Notes under the pieces: generated by a model
Databases searched by the model: none
What the model saw: only the letters and a program-made list of their open reading frames with translations
Told to the model about the DNA's origin: nothing
Translations under genes and position numbers: made by a program
Source of the DNA: Chrysaora quinquecirrha
Taxonomy: Eukaryota > Cnidaria > Scyphozoa > Semaeostomeae > Pelagiidae
Assembly: GCA_014526335.1 (NCBI GenBank)
Contig: JACTAT010000014.1
Coordinates: forward strand, 4,861,840 to 4,925,839
Reading direction: 5' to 3'
Length of the DNA stretch: 64,000 bases
In this document: in pieces, positions 47,598-58,746 of the stretch
How the letters are laid out: every line of letters starts with the position of its first letter
Numbering within the stretch: the first letter of the stretch is position 1

Positions 47598-50500
47598 ATG
47601 CTGCTGAACACCACAGCAAAAAAGCCACCGGGCTGGTTGATTCTCTTCTTTGTTGGTCTCATTTTGATGCTCAATGGAAATGAGGTTAACTGTGACCTAT
47701 TCGATGCGCTGAAAAACACTGGAGCCGACTTTGCTACTCCACGCAAAAAGAACCAATCGGATGTCGTGAAAGAGCTGTGAGTGCTTTGTTTTATCTTTTG
47801 TATGCAACTTCGTACCTGCTGAAAACCGGAGGAAAGCATAGGCGATCGAGATAAGACAGGTTGTGTTAGTCGTAGATATCGCAGGGAATTGATGCAATTT
47901 AAAGAGATAAAGATGATAAGTACGATTCAAGTAGAAGAATTTTTTAGTTGCTGCAGCAGTTCATTGCAGCAGTTTCTCTCGCTTTGACTGGTGGTGTTGT
48001 TGTTGTTGTTGCTGCTACTGTTGTTGTTGTTGCTGTTTTGTTGTTGTTGTTGTTATTGTTTAGATGTTGTCGTTGTTGTTGTTGTTGTTGCTGCTTTTGT
48101 TGTTGTTGTTGAAAATGAGTTCCATGTGCAAGCGACCCATGAGCACCACAGAGACTAAGGTAGCGGCTCTTTGAAGTTGCTCTAATTCACGTGAAGCTGT
48201 GCCCTAGCCGGAGTCCAAAACGGGATGCGCAAGATTTGTTGGCGTCAGGGCATTCAGAAAAAATAAGCAAATAGTAACCCGATGATGCTACGTTTTTTTG
48301 TCACGTTTATGCCATATACACAGCCAAATTTGGATGGGGGCTGCATCAAGTGCCGTCTTGGCTACGTCGATGATTTCAAACCAGAAAGATAAATCTAGCG
48401 AGGCTTCTAGAATCAAACTTAACAATCAGTCTATAGCAATCAGTTCTTTCAAGCACCGCTGTCTAGGCCGTAAAGCTAACCAGACTCCCAAATATTCTTG
48501 TATGGCTGTCTTATTAAAGGCTAGCACAGCTGCTTAGGCCGTTTTAGACAACCCTTCCCTAAGGAAAATAGGACTTTTGTAAGATTTACAGGAAATGTGA
48601 TGCCATTGTTAAACAGAATTTTTGTTATGAATTTCGCTTTTTGAGCCAAACTAAATGATATTTGCAATGAACAATCCTGTTACATAATTTATCATGTTTG
48701 CTACCCACCAACATCTGCCTTATTGAAATGAGTTTATGATTTTGAAATGTCTGGCTCCAAATCTCCGTGAAATATGATGATTTTTGGCCTGTTTTCACTG
48801 CGTATTGTCTTGACTTCAAAAACAAGTCTAAAGAAAAGCATCCATGAAACAGGTGTTACGTCAACCAGTTACAATTAACTTCTGGTATCTTTCGAAAATA
48901 GACGGCATTTTCTTTTGCATGTGGCATAAAGACTCATACTGAAGGGGGCGCACGTGCTTCAATTGCTAAACTTGCTGAGCAAGTCCCGTACTTTCGCTCA
49001 CATTGAACTGAATTGGACTGAATTGTTGTTGCTATTAGCTCAAGTAGTTTGAGCATCCAGCTTTTCAATAGACCTATTACACGAGTCGTACTATTCGCAG
49101 TCAACAACCAATAATTACCCGAACAACCACAACAACATGTTGCTATTTGCTTCATAGTACACCACTAGACTTATTTCAAGAATCGTAGTTATTGCTTTTG
49201 AGTCTATGCTATGCTGGACGCTCAAACTACTCTGAGTCCCACTCTGAGCAAATAGCTATATGGTTGTTGTTGTTGTTGCTGCTGTTTGCGAAGAGTGGGA
49301 CTCAAGTAATCAGTCTAGTACACCACCACTCTGAAGAAACAGTTGAATGTAGTTGTAGTTGTTAGAAGCGGTTTCCGAAAGAGTGGGAGGAAGATCATAA
49401 GTCTAGTATTTCAACAGAGGCTTCTAATGCTCATTACAAAAGTCGTATATCTGCTCGCAGCTCCCCTACGCAATAAAGCCCGCACATACTAGTTTAAGCT
49501 TCTGCCATTAACAACACAAACAACTGCTTGGGTTTTTAAATTTTTGGATTGAATTGAATTGAGGTGAAGACAGCGAAAACTGCGACTCGTGAATCAAGTC
49601 TAAGGCGCTGGCCAAACGATCAAATGGACGAGAAATGTTTTTTGGACGTGGCCAAACGGTCAAAAATTTTGCTTGACAAGCAAATTTCAAGTGTTTGACC
49701 AACAATGTTTGATCGTTTGAAACATTTGACGTTTACTTATCAAACACAATGTTTGTCCATTTGGCCTCATCACAAAACATTGCTCGTTAGACATTTTTGT
49801 TTGAAACAAGCAGAGAATGTTTTTTCAAGTTTTTCAAAAACATTGCTGAGGGGAATGTACTTGTCATGTAATGTTTTGTGACGTAGCCAAACGGTCAAAC
49901 ATTGCTAAAGAGAGAAATCTCAAATGTTGGACCAGAAATGCTTGAATGTTTGATCGTTTTGTATCGGCCTAACACAATAGTCATAAACTACACGTATTCT
50001 TCTTAGAAATAATGTTCAAATCTTATATTTTGTAGAGATTACTCATTCAAGAAGTTGACTGAAATTCCCACTTCTGAATTGCAAAGACATTCTGAAACAT
50101 TGGAATTCCTGTAAGCAAAGATTTAATGTTCGACTTTTGCTAGAAAATTTTAATCAATGACCATAGATACATCTCTGCTGTCTGCCAATTTTAAATCAAA
50201 TGTTTGCGTCAGTAAGAGCTTATTATCCCTCAAATTGTTCAATACAAGCACTTATGCAGCTGCTCTCCGACTATAACAGATAGTTTCCTTGGGTTTTATC
50301 AGCAGATCTAGACTTTGCCTTTAAATATTTCCTACCTGGCGAGCGAAAGTTTGACTTTTCGACGCCCGCAACGCTTAATGCTACTCTCTTCTCTTGTAAT
50401 AAGCTTTATTTTCTCAGTTCAAATTATTTGTTTTGCTTTCTTATCCCCGCATTTCACTGTTTTTACCCTCATTGATGTTATTGGTAACTAACAAAGTCTG

Positions 50501-53500
50501 TAGCGTATGGGCCTAATTTTAATCATCTCATCAGACACACGTTATTTCTTTCAGAAATCTCGGCGAAAACAAAATCAAAAAGATCAAATTAGGAGATTTC
50601 CCATTTTTGCCGAATCTGCATACTTTGTAAGTATAATCACTCATCTTTAAATCCACCAATCAAATCATCCGAAATTCTTAGTGTCGCAAGGAATCACGGT
50701 TAAACTGCATGCTGACGCCATCAGAGCTTGCAATTGTTTCGCAAAGCAATATGGCAGGTTTTCGTACTCATATTGAGGCCTAATCTAATGATGTTGTACT
50801 GAAATGAGAAGCCTCAAATAACGATATTCCTTTGCAAAAATTGCACAACTTTTTGGAGGTTTCAGGGAGGGGGTAAACAGAGGGAGAATAGTTTATTACC
50901 GATCCTATCAAACGTGAAATGGTTGCTCCCTAGCTTCACAAAAAAGTGCTCAAGCTTAAGAAAACTCCCATGACTCCAGAGCTTGAAGATTTCCCAGACT
51001 TCGCAGAGAAATTGTTTTCAAGTCTCCGAAGTCTTCTTTTTTCAAAATTAGTCGTCCTTCTTTGTTATGAAATGTTTCTGTTGGACCAAAACCTTAGTTG
51101 CCGTTTTACCAAAGTGAAACAAGCTCATAGTATAGAGTTTATTATCATTCCCAAGCATGGAGTTTGTCATTTATTATTTAAATTGACAGGATTTTGAGAA
51201 AGAATGAAATAACTCAAGTTGAAGATGGAAGTTTGGACTTTTTACCGAGTTTGATGGTTCTGTAAGTTTCTGAATAACTTGAAAGTCTTGCTTGATTTAA
51301 AAAAAGGCAACTTTATGGCATTTCTTCTATATAAATTTCAGATTTGATATTTTGTTTCCCTTTTATTTTAGACGCATCGAAGACAACTTTTTGACAAAAA
51401 TACCTCGAATTAATATGCCACTGAAATTATACGACTTGTAAGTCCTTCTTTATACAAAGGTTTCATCTTTTTCGTATATGTAGACTTAATTATGTATTAC
51501 ACTTATTGGTTATTATTATACTTATTTCTCTCCTAGTGAGCTTTCTAAGAATTCCTCTTCTTTGATTTTTAGGGATATTGCATTTAATGTAGTTGCAGAA
51601 ATTTCAGAAGATGATTTGAAAGGATACACTCTGCTAGAAACATTGTACGTATTTTGTTACTATAACTACAACTAAAACATCTTAACTTACTTAGGAGATA
51701 CAATAAACAGCCCTTCATTTGTTTCGTGCCCATACTTTTGGGCCTAAGGCCCTGGCTAAACGAACATTGTTTCTCAGCAAATGAAATTCGCTTGTCAAGC
51801 AATGTTTGAATGTTAGGCCACGTCTCCAAACATTCAATGACAAGTGTAAATTAGTAGAATTCCTTACTGAAAATGTTCAAAAATACTTTGTGCTTGGCTC
51901 AAGATAAAAATTTTGACGAAGAAATGTTCGGGTTGAACATTTTGCTTGACAAGAAAATTACAAATGTTTTATTTGACAAACAATGTTGATCGTTTTGCCA
52001 GAGCCTAAGTAACGAAAGTGTGATCTTCATAATTTGTGAACAACCGAAAGACAGATATATAAAAAAAGGCCCTTGTCAAACTATCCAACATTGTTTGTCA
52101 GGCATTTGAAATTTAAATTTGCTTGTCAAGCAAAATGTTTGACCGTTTCGCCATGTTGAAAAACAATTTTTGTAAATTAGTTTGCATGTCGAACAATGTT
52201 TTGTGACGTCACAAAACATAGGCGTTAGTGAACACTGCGCTTTCGCTTCATTAGTAACTTACTAGAGCTAGAAACATTTAGGCCGAACTTGAGATGAGCA
52301 AACAGTTAGTATGATAAATGATCAATAAATTAAATGTTTAAGGTTAATGCGGATTTTAATTTTTTAGGATACTGAAAGGAAATAAAATTCAGGTTCTCAG
52401 AAATAAGAGATTCACTGCCAACGAGAAGTTGACGGCTCTGTGAGTAGCCATTTTGATTTTGATATCCTATGTTTTTCGCTTTACAGGAAATTCTTCGTGT
52501 ATTCCAAATATTGCTAGTTCATCTCTACCTTTTACATGAAAACATTAAATTGCAAAATTTTGTATCGGGTTGCTTTTTAATCAAGCCTTTTTTGTTTTTC
52601 TTGAAGGGATTTGTCTGAAAATCCATTGACCTTGATGGAGCCTGAATCTTTAGTTGGGCCTAAAACACTTCGATCACTGTAAGTCTGCTAATTAAGCTAT
52701 TTTTGCTATTCTTTTGTGTTATCTGTTAATGTGCGGTTAATGTGCGGTTGATGACGAAATGCCTGGCTATGTAGCCATTGCTAGGAAGTTTAGGATGCTT
52801 GCAAATCTTAAAAACGTTCCAACGTATGAAGTATGAAAACGAGAGACAAATCTGAGAAGGGTTAAGACTTGGGAAAATGCAAGATTATGACTCGCTCGCT
52901 TCCAGGCCCAATAGTTAGCGCATTTCTTTAGCGGGCACCAGCCCCAATTTGACCTATTTCCTGAGTTTCCATGACTCATGAAACAGAGGCCAACACTAAA
53001 ATGAGATTGCTGAAACTGGTTTTTGTAGACGGGTGTCGGGGTGATGGAGGAGCGGAAAGTAATATTGGGAAAAGAGCATATTTGTGTACGGGCTACCACA
53101 AAAAAAACAATAAGCTAACGAAAGCATCTCTTACTTGCCGGACAATCCAGAATAATCTCTCTCTTTCTATGAAGGTTTTTGCAAGACACTCATATAAGCA
53201 AAATACCAGAGAAAGGAATCAAGCATCTTTATCGACTGAAAATTACCGGAATAGATGAACTATGGAGTGTTCCTGACCCATCCGTGTTTATAGCATTGAA
53301 AGAAGTAGATGTCACGTATTCTGTGCATTGTTGTCCGTTCCGTGGATTACACACAGCTGAAATTAAGCCTGATGATGTCATACCGTGTTCTGAGTATCTT
53401 GCTAGACAATCAACGCCGACGAGAAGAGCTGAAACGACAGATTTCGCAAAGAGAGAAGTGAAGAACATTTCCAGTAAAATGTCCGTCATGAAACTGCCAA

Positions 53501-55112
53501 AATTCCTTCCTTTGAAATTTCCGTCCGGCAACGACGATGAAGATAATCCGTTCAAGGACTTCTTGAAATCGCTGAGAAAAACTAACGCAACTTCGCGTCC
53601 GCTTTGTAGCGAAACAAACGAAACCCGCGTTTACGTTCCGCCGTCAAGACGCGTGAAATGTCAGCCAAGCCCAGACGCGTTCAATCCGTGTGATGATGTG
53701 ATTGGGACTACGTTCTTACGAGTATTTTCATGGGCAAGTTCCTTGTTGGCAATATTCGGCAACATTTTCCTGCTTTTAGTTTTATATAGCAATGACAGTC
53801 CGTTGACGGTCTATAAACTGCTTATGTATCATCTCGCGGTAGCAAATGCTATCATGGGTGTCTATTTGGGTATTTTATGCAGTTTAGATGCCTTCACGTT
53901 CCGCCGCTATTACAACTTCGTGCGGCTTTGGCAATATTCCGGCGGCTGCAAAGTAGCGGGTTTCTTAGCTGTATTCTCGACAGAACTGTCTGTTTGCATT
54001 CTGGCTATAGTGACAATTGAACGATATTTGCTGATAGTACATGCATTGCATATTAGGAGACAGATGAAGCTTGTCCATGCAAAGATCGCTTTGACAATAG
54101 CTTGGACCTATTCATTCGTCGTCGCAATCCTTCCTGTTACGAATGTGATCAGCAGTTACGAGAAAGTCGCAATATGTCTGCCGTTTGATTCGTCAACGAA
54201 GCTCTCACAAGGGTACATCACGTGGCTAATATTGTATTATCTTCTCACTTTCGTGTACATAATTCTGTCATACCTGAAGATGTACGTCACTGTCAACGGT
54301 GCTCCCTCCTGCGCAGGGGTTAACACAGAATTCAAAGTCGCCAAACGATTCTCAATGATTGTGTTCTGTAATTTTGGGTGCTGGATCCCGATAAGTGTTG
54401 CTGGATTTCTCGCCTTGTATTCAAAAGTACCAATGAGTATTGATGTATCAAAGTTCTTGCTTGTCTTCGCGTTTCCACTAAATGCCTGCACAAATCCGTT
54501 TCTTTACGCTTTCTTCACCAAGATCTTCAAAGGCGATGTCCTTCATTTTCTCAGCAAAATGGGCATCCTGAGAGAAGCAAGTCGAAAGTACAACAGCAAG
54601 GGTTCTTATATCCGTGGTAGATATGGCTCAAGGGGCTCAGAAGGCACCACCTCCACATCTGGGGTATCTAGATTCAGCCCACCCGGCACCCTGAAATCTG
54701 TCATCAACTTCAACAAGAAATCTCCGAATCACACTTTCCAGAACGTCACCTCACCGTCTACCTCGTCTAGAAATACCAATGCTAAAGCAAAATCAAGCAC
54801 GTATAGCAGCATTAATATTGATGCTACTGCAACAAGCGATGCCAGGAATGCCCCTCAGAAGCAACCCAAAAGAACCACTGGTCTCCAGTCAGTTCTGGAT
54901 GGTTTGTGGGCAATAACAACGGCAAGAGGAATCGAAACGCTTCCACTTCATCCAGTAAAGAATTGCTTTCATCATTCGATCCTGAGAAGTTTGCAAGAGT
55001 TCGCAGTGTCAGTGAAGCCGTGGAAATTGCTTGCCATGATGAGCAGTTACTGGCTAACGATGATATTGATATTGACAAGATGTCTCCAGGTACTAATGTA
55101 ACCAATTTGTAG
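47598..55112 (+). CDS. Type-A leucine-rich-repeat GPCR (glycoprotein hormone receptor-like)
   Basis: Cell-surface receptor of the FSH/LH/TSH-receptor type. Exons: 47598-47776 (Met and signal peptide WLILFFVGLILML), then seven exons of 66-75 bp each holding one leucine-rich repeat in phase 2 (50036-50110, 50555-50626, 51190-51261, 51372-51437, 51573-51644, 52368-52439, 52607-52678), and one long exon from 53175. That exon carries the final repeat, a hinge with the family motifs VHCCPF and KCQPSPDAFNPCDD, and seven membrane segments (residues about 405-675): AIFGNIFLLLVLY, an ERY triplet after TM3, SSYEKVAICLPFD in loop 2, and NACTNPFLYAFF in TM7. About 870 residues. The Ser/Thr/Asn-rich tail probably follows the frame ending at 55112 if one G is missing at 54908-54910; the literal frame ends at 55101 with an unnatural tail. 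The ligand cannot be told from sequence. Confidence 0.9.
47990..48110. repeat. (GTT)n / (GCT)n microsatellite
   Basis: Runs of GTTGTTGTT interrupted by GCT in intron 1 of the LGR gene. Confidence 0.9.
48120..49165. other. Intron 1 of the LGR gene with MITE fragments
   Basis: No exon recognised. From 48960 to 49160 there are overlapping, rearranged pieces of the TAGACT MITE family (AGACCTATTACACGAGTCG at 49067, TTTGAGCATCCAGC and ACTTTCGCTCACATTGAA words). Confidence 0.5.
49166..49318. mobile_element. hAT-like MITE, TAGACT family, perfect 8-bp duplication
   Basis: Ends TAGACTTATTTCAAGAATC and GGACTCAAGTAATCAGTCTAG, flanked by identical TACACCAC octamers (49158-49165 and 49319-49326). In intron 1 of the LGR gene. 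A further partial copy follows at about 49330-49420. Confidence 0.85.
49604..49969. mobile_element. PIF/Harbinger-like MITE, GGCC..AAACGATCAAA family
   Basis: Left end GGCGCTGGCCAAACGATCAA and right end TTGATCGTTTTGTATCGGCC are inverted. Both ends are bordered by TAA (49601-49603, 49970-49972), the 3-bp TWA target typical of PIF/Harbinger. The interior repeats AAACATTG and CAATGTTT words on both strands. It ends 66 bp before the first leucine-rich-repeat exon. Confidence 0.72.
51748..52005. mobile_element. PIF/Harbinger-like MITE, same family as 49604
   Basis: Left end GGCCCTGGCTAAACGAACATTG (first 20 bases compared) and right end CAATGTTGATCGTTTTGCCA then GAGCC are inverted. TAA borders both ends (51745-51747, 52006-52008). 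It lies in an LGR intron. A third, degenerate copy follows at about 52066-52225. Confidence 0.72.
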
Positions 55113-55514
55113 ATTTTAAGGTCGTTGCGAGAAAGGATGGTCAATAAAGAAATCTCGTCTTCGATAAGGTATTCGAGGAGATATGTGACGTTTCTTTCAA
55201 GAGCAAATGCTCTTGGAAAGTGTTTCTAAAGCATGGAAACAGAGCGACTCGCTCCAAGAAACCAGTTTGCTAATAGTTCTGTAAACTCTCTGCCCCTGCT
55301 AGAAACTACTGCTTTTGTCCCAATGAAGGACATTCTTCGATATCAAAGTTGCATATTGTGTTTGAATAGTGACTGTAGCTAATAAGCAAGTTCTTTTCCT
55401 GTAGCTTTAAGACAACTAAGTTGTAGCTTTATTTCTTTTTTATTTCATTTAAATGGTAATGTGTGTTTTGTAGAATTTTCCGAACTGTTTCGTATTTAAA
55501 TTAGTAAAATTAGA

Positions 55515-55520
55515 AATAAA
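55515..55520 (+). terminator. Candidate polyadenylation signal (AATAAA) of the LGR gene
   Basis: AATAAA about 400 bp after the LGR stop. Another AATAAA lies at 55143-55148, very close to the stop, so alternative ends are possible. Confidence 0.45.
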
Positions 55521-57560
55521 GAATTGCACATGAAGATGTGTCCGCTGAATTAGATTAGCTTTTCGTAAAATTTTGGAAATATTTATAAAGTTAGCAGCAT
55601 TTCTCTGTCTGCTAGTTAAGTAGGATATGTTTTTATTCGCAACTGACTATTGAGATTAGATCTAGGGTTTATTTGTCCACTTCTCATTTCCCTTCCCCCT
55701 TTTGGATTTAAAGTTGTCCCTCCCTCTTCTCCTCTTTGCTTTATAAACTCACTCCCCTGATTTTGTTTACAGCAACGCCTTAGCTAAGCAGAGGCACAAA
55801 TAACTTCGTCAAGCGTACGTGACTTTTATCCATTGTGATTAAGTTGCGCTCGTTTTGATCGCTTACCAGTGAATTTGCCGTATAGGATGAAACATACAGT
55901 ACATAAGATTAAAAACGTGCTAAAAACAGTCGAAGTTTATTCCGAGCAATAATAACGAGGCTTGGCATAATAAGTTTATTTAGCTAATCTTTATAAAATT
56001 TATTCAAAATTTCTGAAAGACACCATAAAATTTATTTCCCAACAATATGGAACATATTCTGAATATTCGAATTTTGTTCAGCAAAAGTCATAATTTCTCA
56101 CAAAGCATCCCTAAATCTATGGTCGCAACGAACGTCATACGATAAAATTTATTTTCTATCCTAAAAAAAGGTACCCCAAAAATGGCCCGTACTTTGCTAA
56201 ATAGGGGAGCTACCCCCCTCCCCCGGGGGGTTCGAATGTACTTTAAAAGGAAAGAACATCGAAACAGAAGCAAACGTGTGTTTTATTTGAAATATAATAA
56301 AATATGATAAACAGTAATGTAAAATTAACAATTTATTATACACAAATTATTTGGGATAGAACACATTTATTTGGGACACTCTTATTTGGGACACTCTTAC
56401 TTGGGACAGAACACGTAACGAAGCAGTTTACGCGGGATAGTTGTGTTGTTTTTGTTATCATCTCAAAGTAGCGATATTGATTGCAGTTGGGTTTATATTA
56501 GCAAGAGATATCTCCAAAATATTTATTATCGGTTGTAAATAAAGAATTTGTAGACTGAAAATTTAATTAACAAATTTAGTACTGAGCAAAAGGATGTGTT
56601 TATGCATTTGAACTTCGATCCAGGGCTCCTCCAGGGCCAATCGTGTCTCGGATAAGACTCGCATTTATTAGATATACTTGAGTCTTATTTGGTGTTTTAT
56701 ACAGGAGCCAGGAGCAGACTGGCAGCGGATCTTCAGGGTTGCTTTTCCAGTTAAAGGGACACGCATCTACTGTTAAGTGACGAAAAGTCAGTTGCTGCTA
56801 ACTAATAATCCATCGCGCACCGTGCTTCGGGGAAACGGCAAGTGTTCGGCCGGACGGATAGTGTGGCGCATGGCTTTCGATTCTGGTGACTGTGTACTTC
56901 GGTGACAGCAAGGGATGTCTATATATGGTCTGGGGGCCGGATATTCTCTTCCCTGGTTGTCTGCGAAGGCTCAGGAACACTATTGGCTGTGATGTCCACC
57001 ACTGCAGGATACAGCGCGTCAGCCACATTGTGGAAGAAGTGGGGAGTATCGTTCCGTCCCGGTTCGTTTTTCTAAGAATTAATATCAACGCGTCGAATCG
57101 TTTGCGACCACCAACTGCCAATCGTGACATTGTAGGTAGTTTATTTGTCATTTCAGAACATATGCAGTGCTAATGCATGTGCAGTAGTGTATTTATTTTG
57201 CTGTCAAAAACTCACCTACAGATGCGCAAAGCCTGCGAGAAAATTATACATTGATCTGCTCGAGTTTATCTTTTTCTTTTGCATCTTCATTTGAAAGCAA
57301 AACTAGGCAAAATAATAATTGCTAGAATGCTAGAAGATGCGCTCCGCTATTATTGAGGCTGATGCCCCGTCCCATCAGGCTATTACTGTAGATGGATGGG
57401 GGATAATTCTGGACAAAGAAAAGGGTATACAGTACATGATTTTTTTTGTTAAATTCTGGGATAAAAGCGAGAAAACATACAGGGGAGGGGATAAGGGACA
57501 TGTTTAGAAAAATGGTAGGAGACATGGGATATTCAGACCTCCCTAATGGGGCCTCACTAA
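55521..57560. other. Intergenic region with a GC-rich island and a short direct repeat
   Basis: At 56350-56410 the words ATTTGGGACACTCTT and TTGGGACAGAACAC repeat. From about 56815 to 57130 the base composition rises to roughly half G+C, unlike the surroundings. On its minus strand one frame reads NVADALYPAVVDITAN, which resembles the N-terminal part of HtrA-type protease domains, but no catalytic exon follows. Confidence 0.45.
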
Positions 57561-58012
57561 GGGGCTGATTATATGAGAGTTTTCAGCCCGGGCTAGAATT
57601 TCAGCTCGGTTAGCCGGGTTGGAATTGGCGTGCGATTATATGAACGTTTCCAGCCGGGCTGAAATCGATTACCTAAGACAAATGACGCCAAAATTGACAC
57701 GTTTTGACACGAAACTAAAACCACAGTCAAACTGGGCTTGCGCAAAGAGAGTTCCTAGCCCGGGCTGGAAAAAAATTGCGATTACATGAGAAATCTCAGC
57801 CCGTTCAAGCGGGCTGGAAATCCTAGCCCGCCTAGCTGAAGGAGGGCTGGAATTCCAGCCCGGGCTGGGTTTTCAGCCCGGGCTGAAATTATCTCATGTA
57901 ATCACAAAATCAATTTTGCAGTGAATTGACTGGAGAGGAGGGCTGAGTTTGCAGCCCGTTTAACCGGGCTGAAATTCCAGCCCGGGCTGAAAACTCTCAT
58001 ATAATCGGCCCC
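57561..58012. mobile_element. PIF/Harbinger-like MITE built from GC-rich palindromes
   Basis: Inverted ends GGGGCTGATTATATGAGAG and CTCTCATATAATCGGCCCC, with TAA on both sides (57558-57560, 58013-58015). The inside contains several more copies of CAGCCCGGGCTG and of the ATTATATGA / TCATGTAATCA word, so the element is a nested set of hairpins. 452 bp, no ORF. Confidence 0.82.
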
Positions 58013-58015
58013 TAA

Positions 58016-58746
58016 TTTACCACATTAGGAGAACATGCACAAATCTGCGATCCTCTAAAGCTTATCGTTTCCAAGTTCTGCTCCAATTATTTCTTACTGC
58101 GACGTTTTTAGATATTTTCAAGACATCTTGGCAGGTTAAATTTCTAATTGTATCTCAGTTTGTGAAAGAAAAGCGTGTTTTTCGATAAATCGCGTTTTGA
58201 AATTGCCAGCAGCTGGTTTTTCGTACACAAAATAATCGCAATTACGATTTTTCTATTCTTAACAAACAAAGAGATCTCACTTTGAAGACGGAGGAAACAG
58301 ATACCAGGTTACGGGGGAGGTTTTGCGTATTTTTTCTATGAAAACCTGACCCCTCCGCTTCTAGCATTCTCACAAAAGTCCCCCGCATTGCAAAATTTGG
58401 CACCCCGTGACGTCATTGTAAGACCTCGTTTTGGATAAGATTATTTTTCTGCATTCCAAGCAACCTACTCACATTCTTGCTCATCTTTGGGAATGTTGGA
58501 AGCAATTCTGTTTTATATTTTCCTAGTTATCCTTTAAAAACTTACTATTTATTCAAGATTGAAAGCTTTATGATAATTTGATAGTATTGCTGAACATTTT
58601 GGGTCATAATCTACGACAGAATGAAGGATTTGATGCTTTGAAAGAACAAGATAAGAGGTCGTCCATTTTGTTTGGATCCAATTTATCATCTTCCTGATGT
58701 TTGTTTATGGTCCGTAGCGAGTTTGTTTCCCAAGAAAAAAGCAGAA
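58016..58746. other. Probable 5' flank and UTR of the PSI-domain gene
   Basis: No coding exon seen. The reading frame of the first exon stays open upstream to 58672 but contains no ATG there, so 58747 is the first usable start. Confidence 0.5.
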
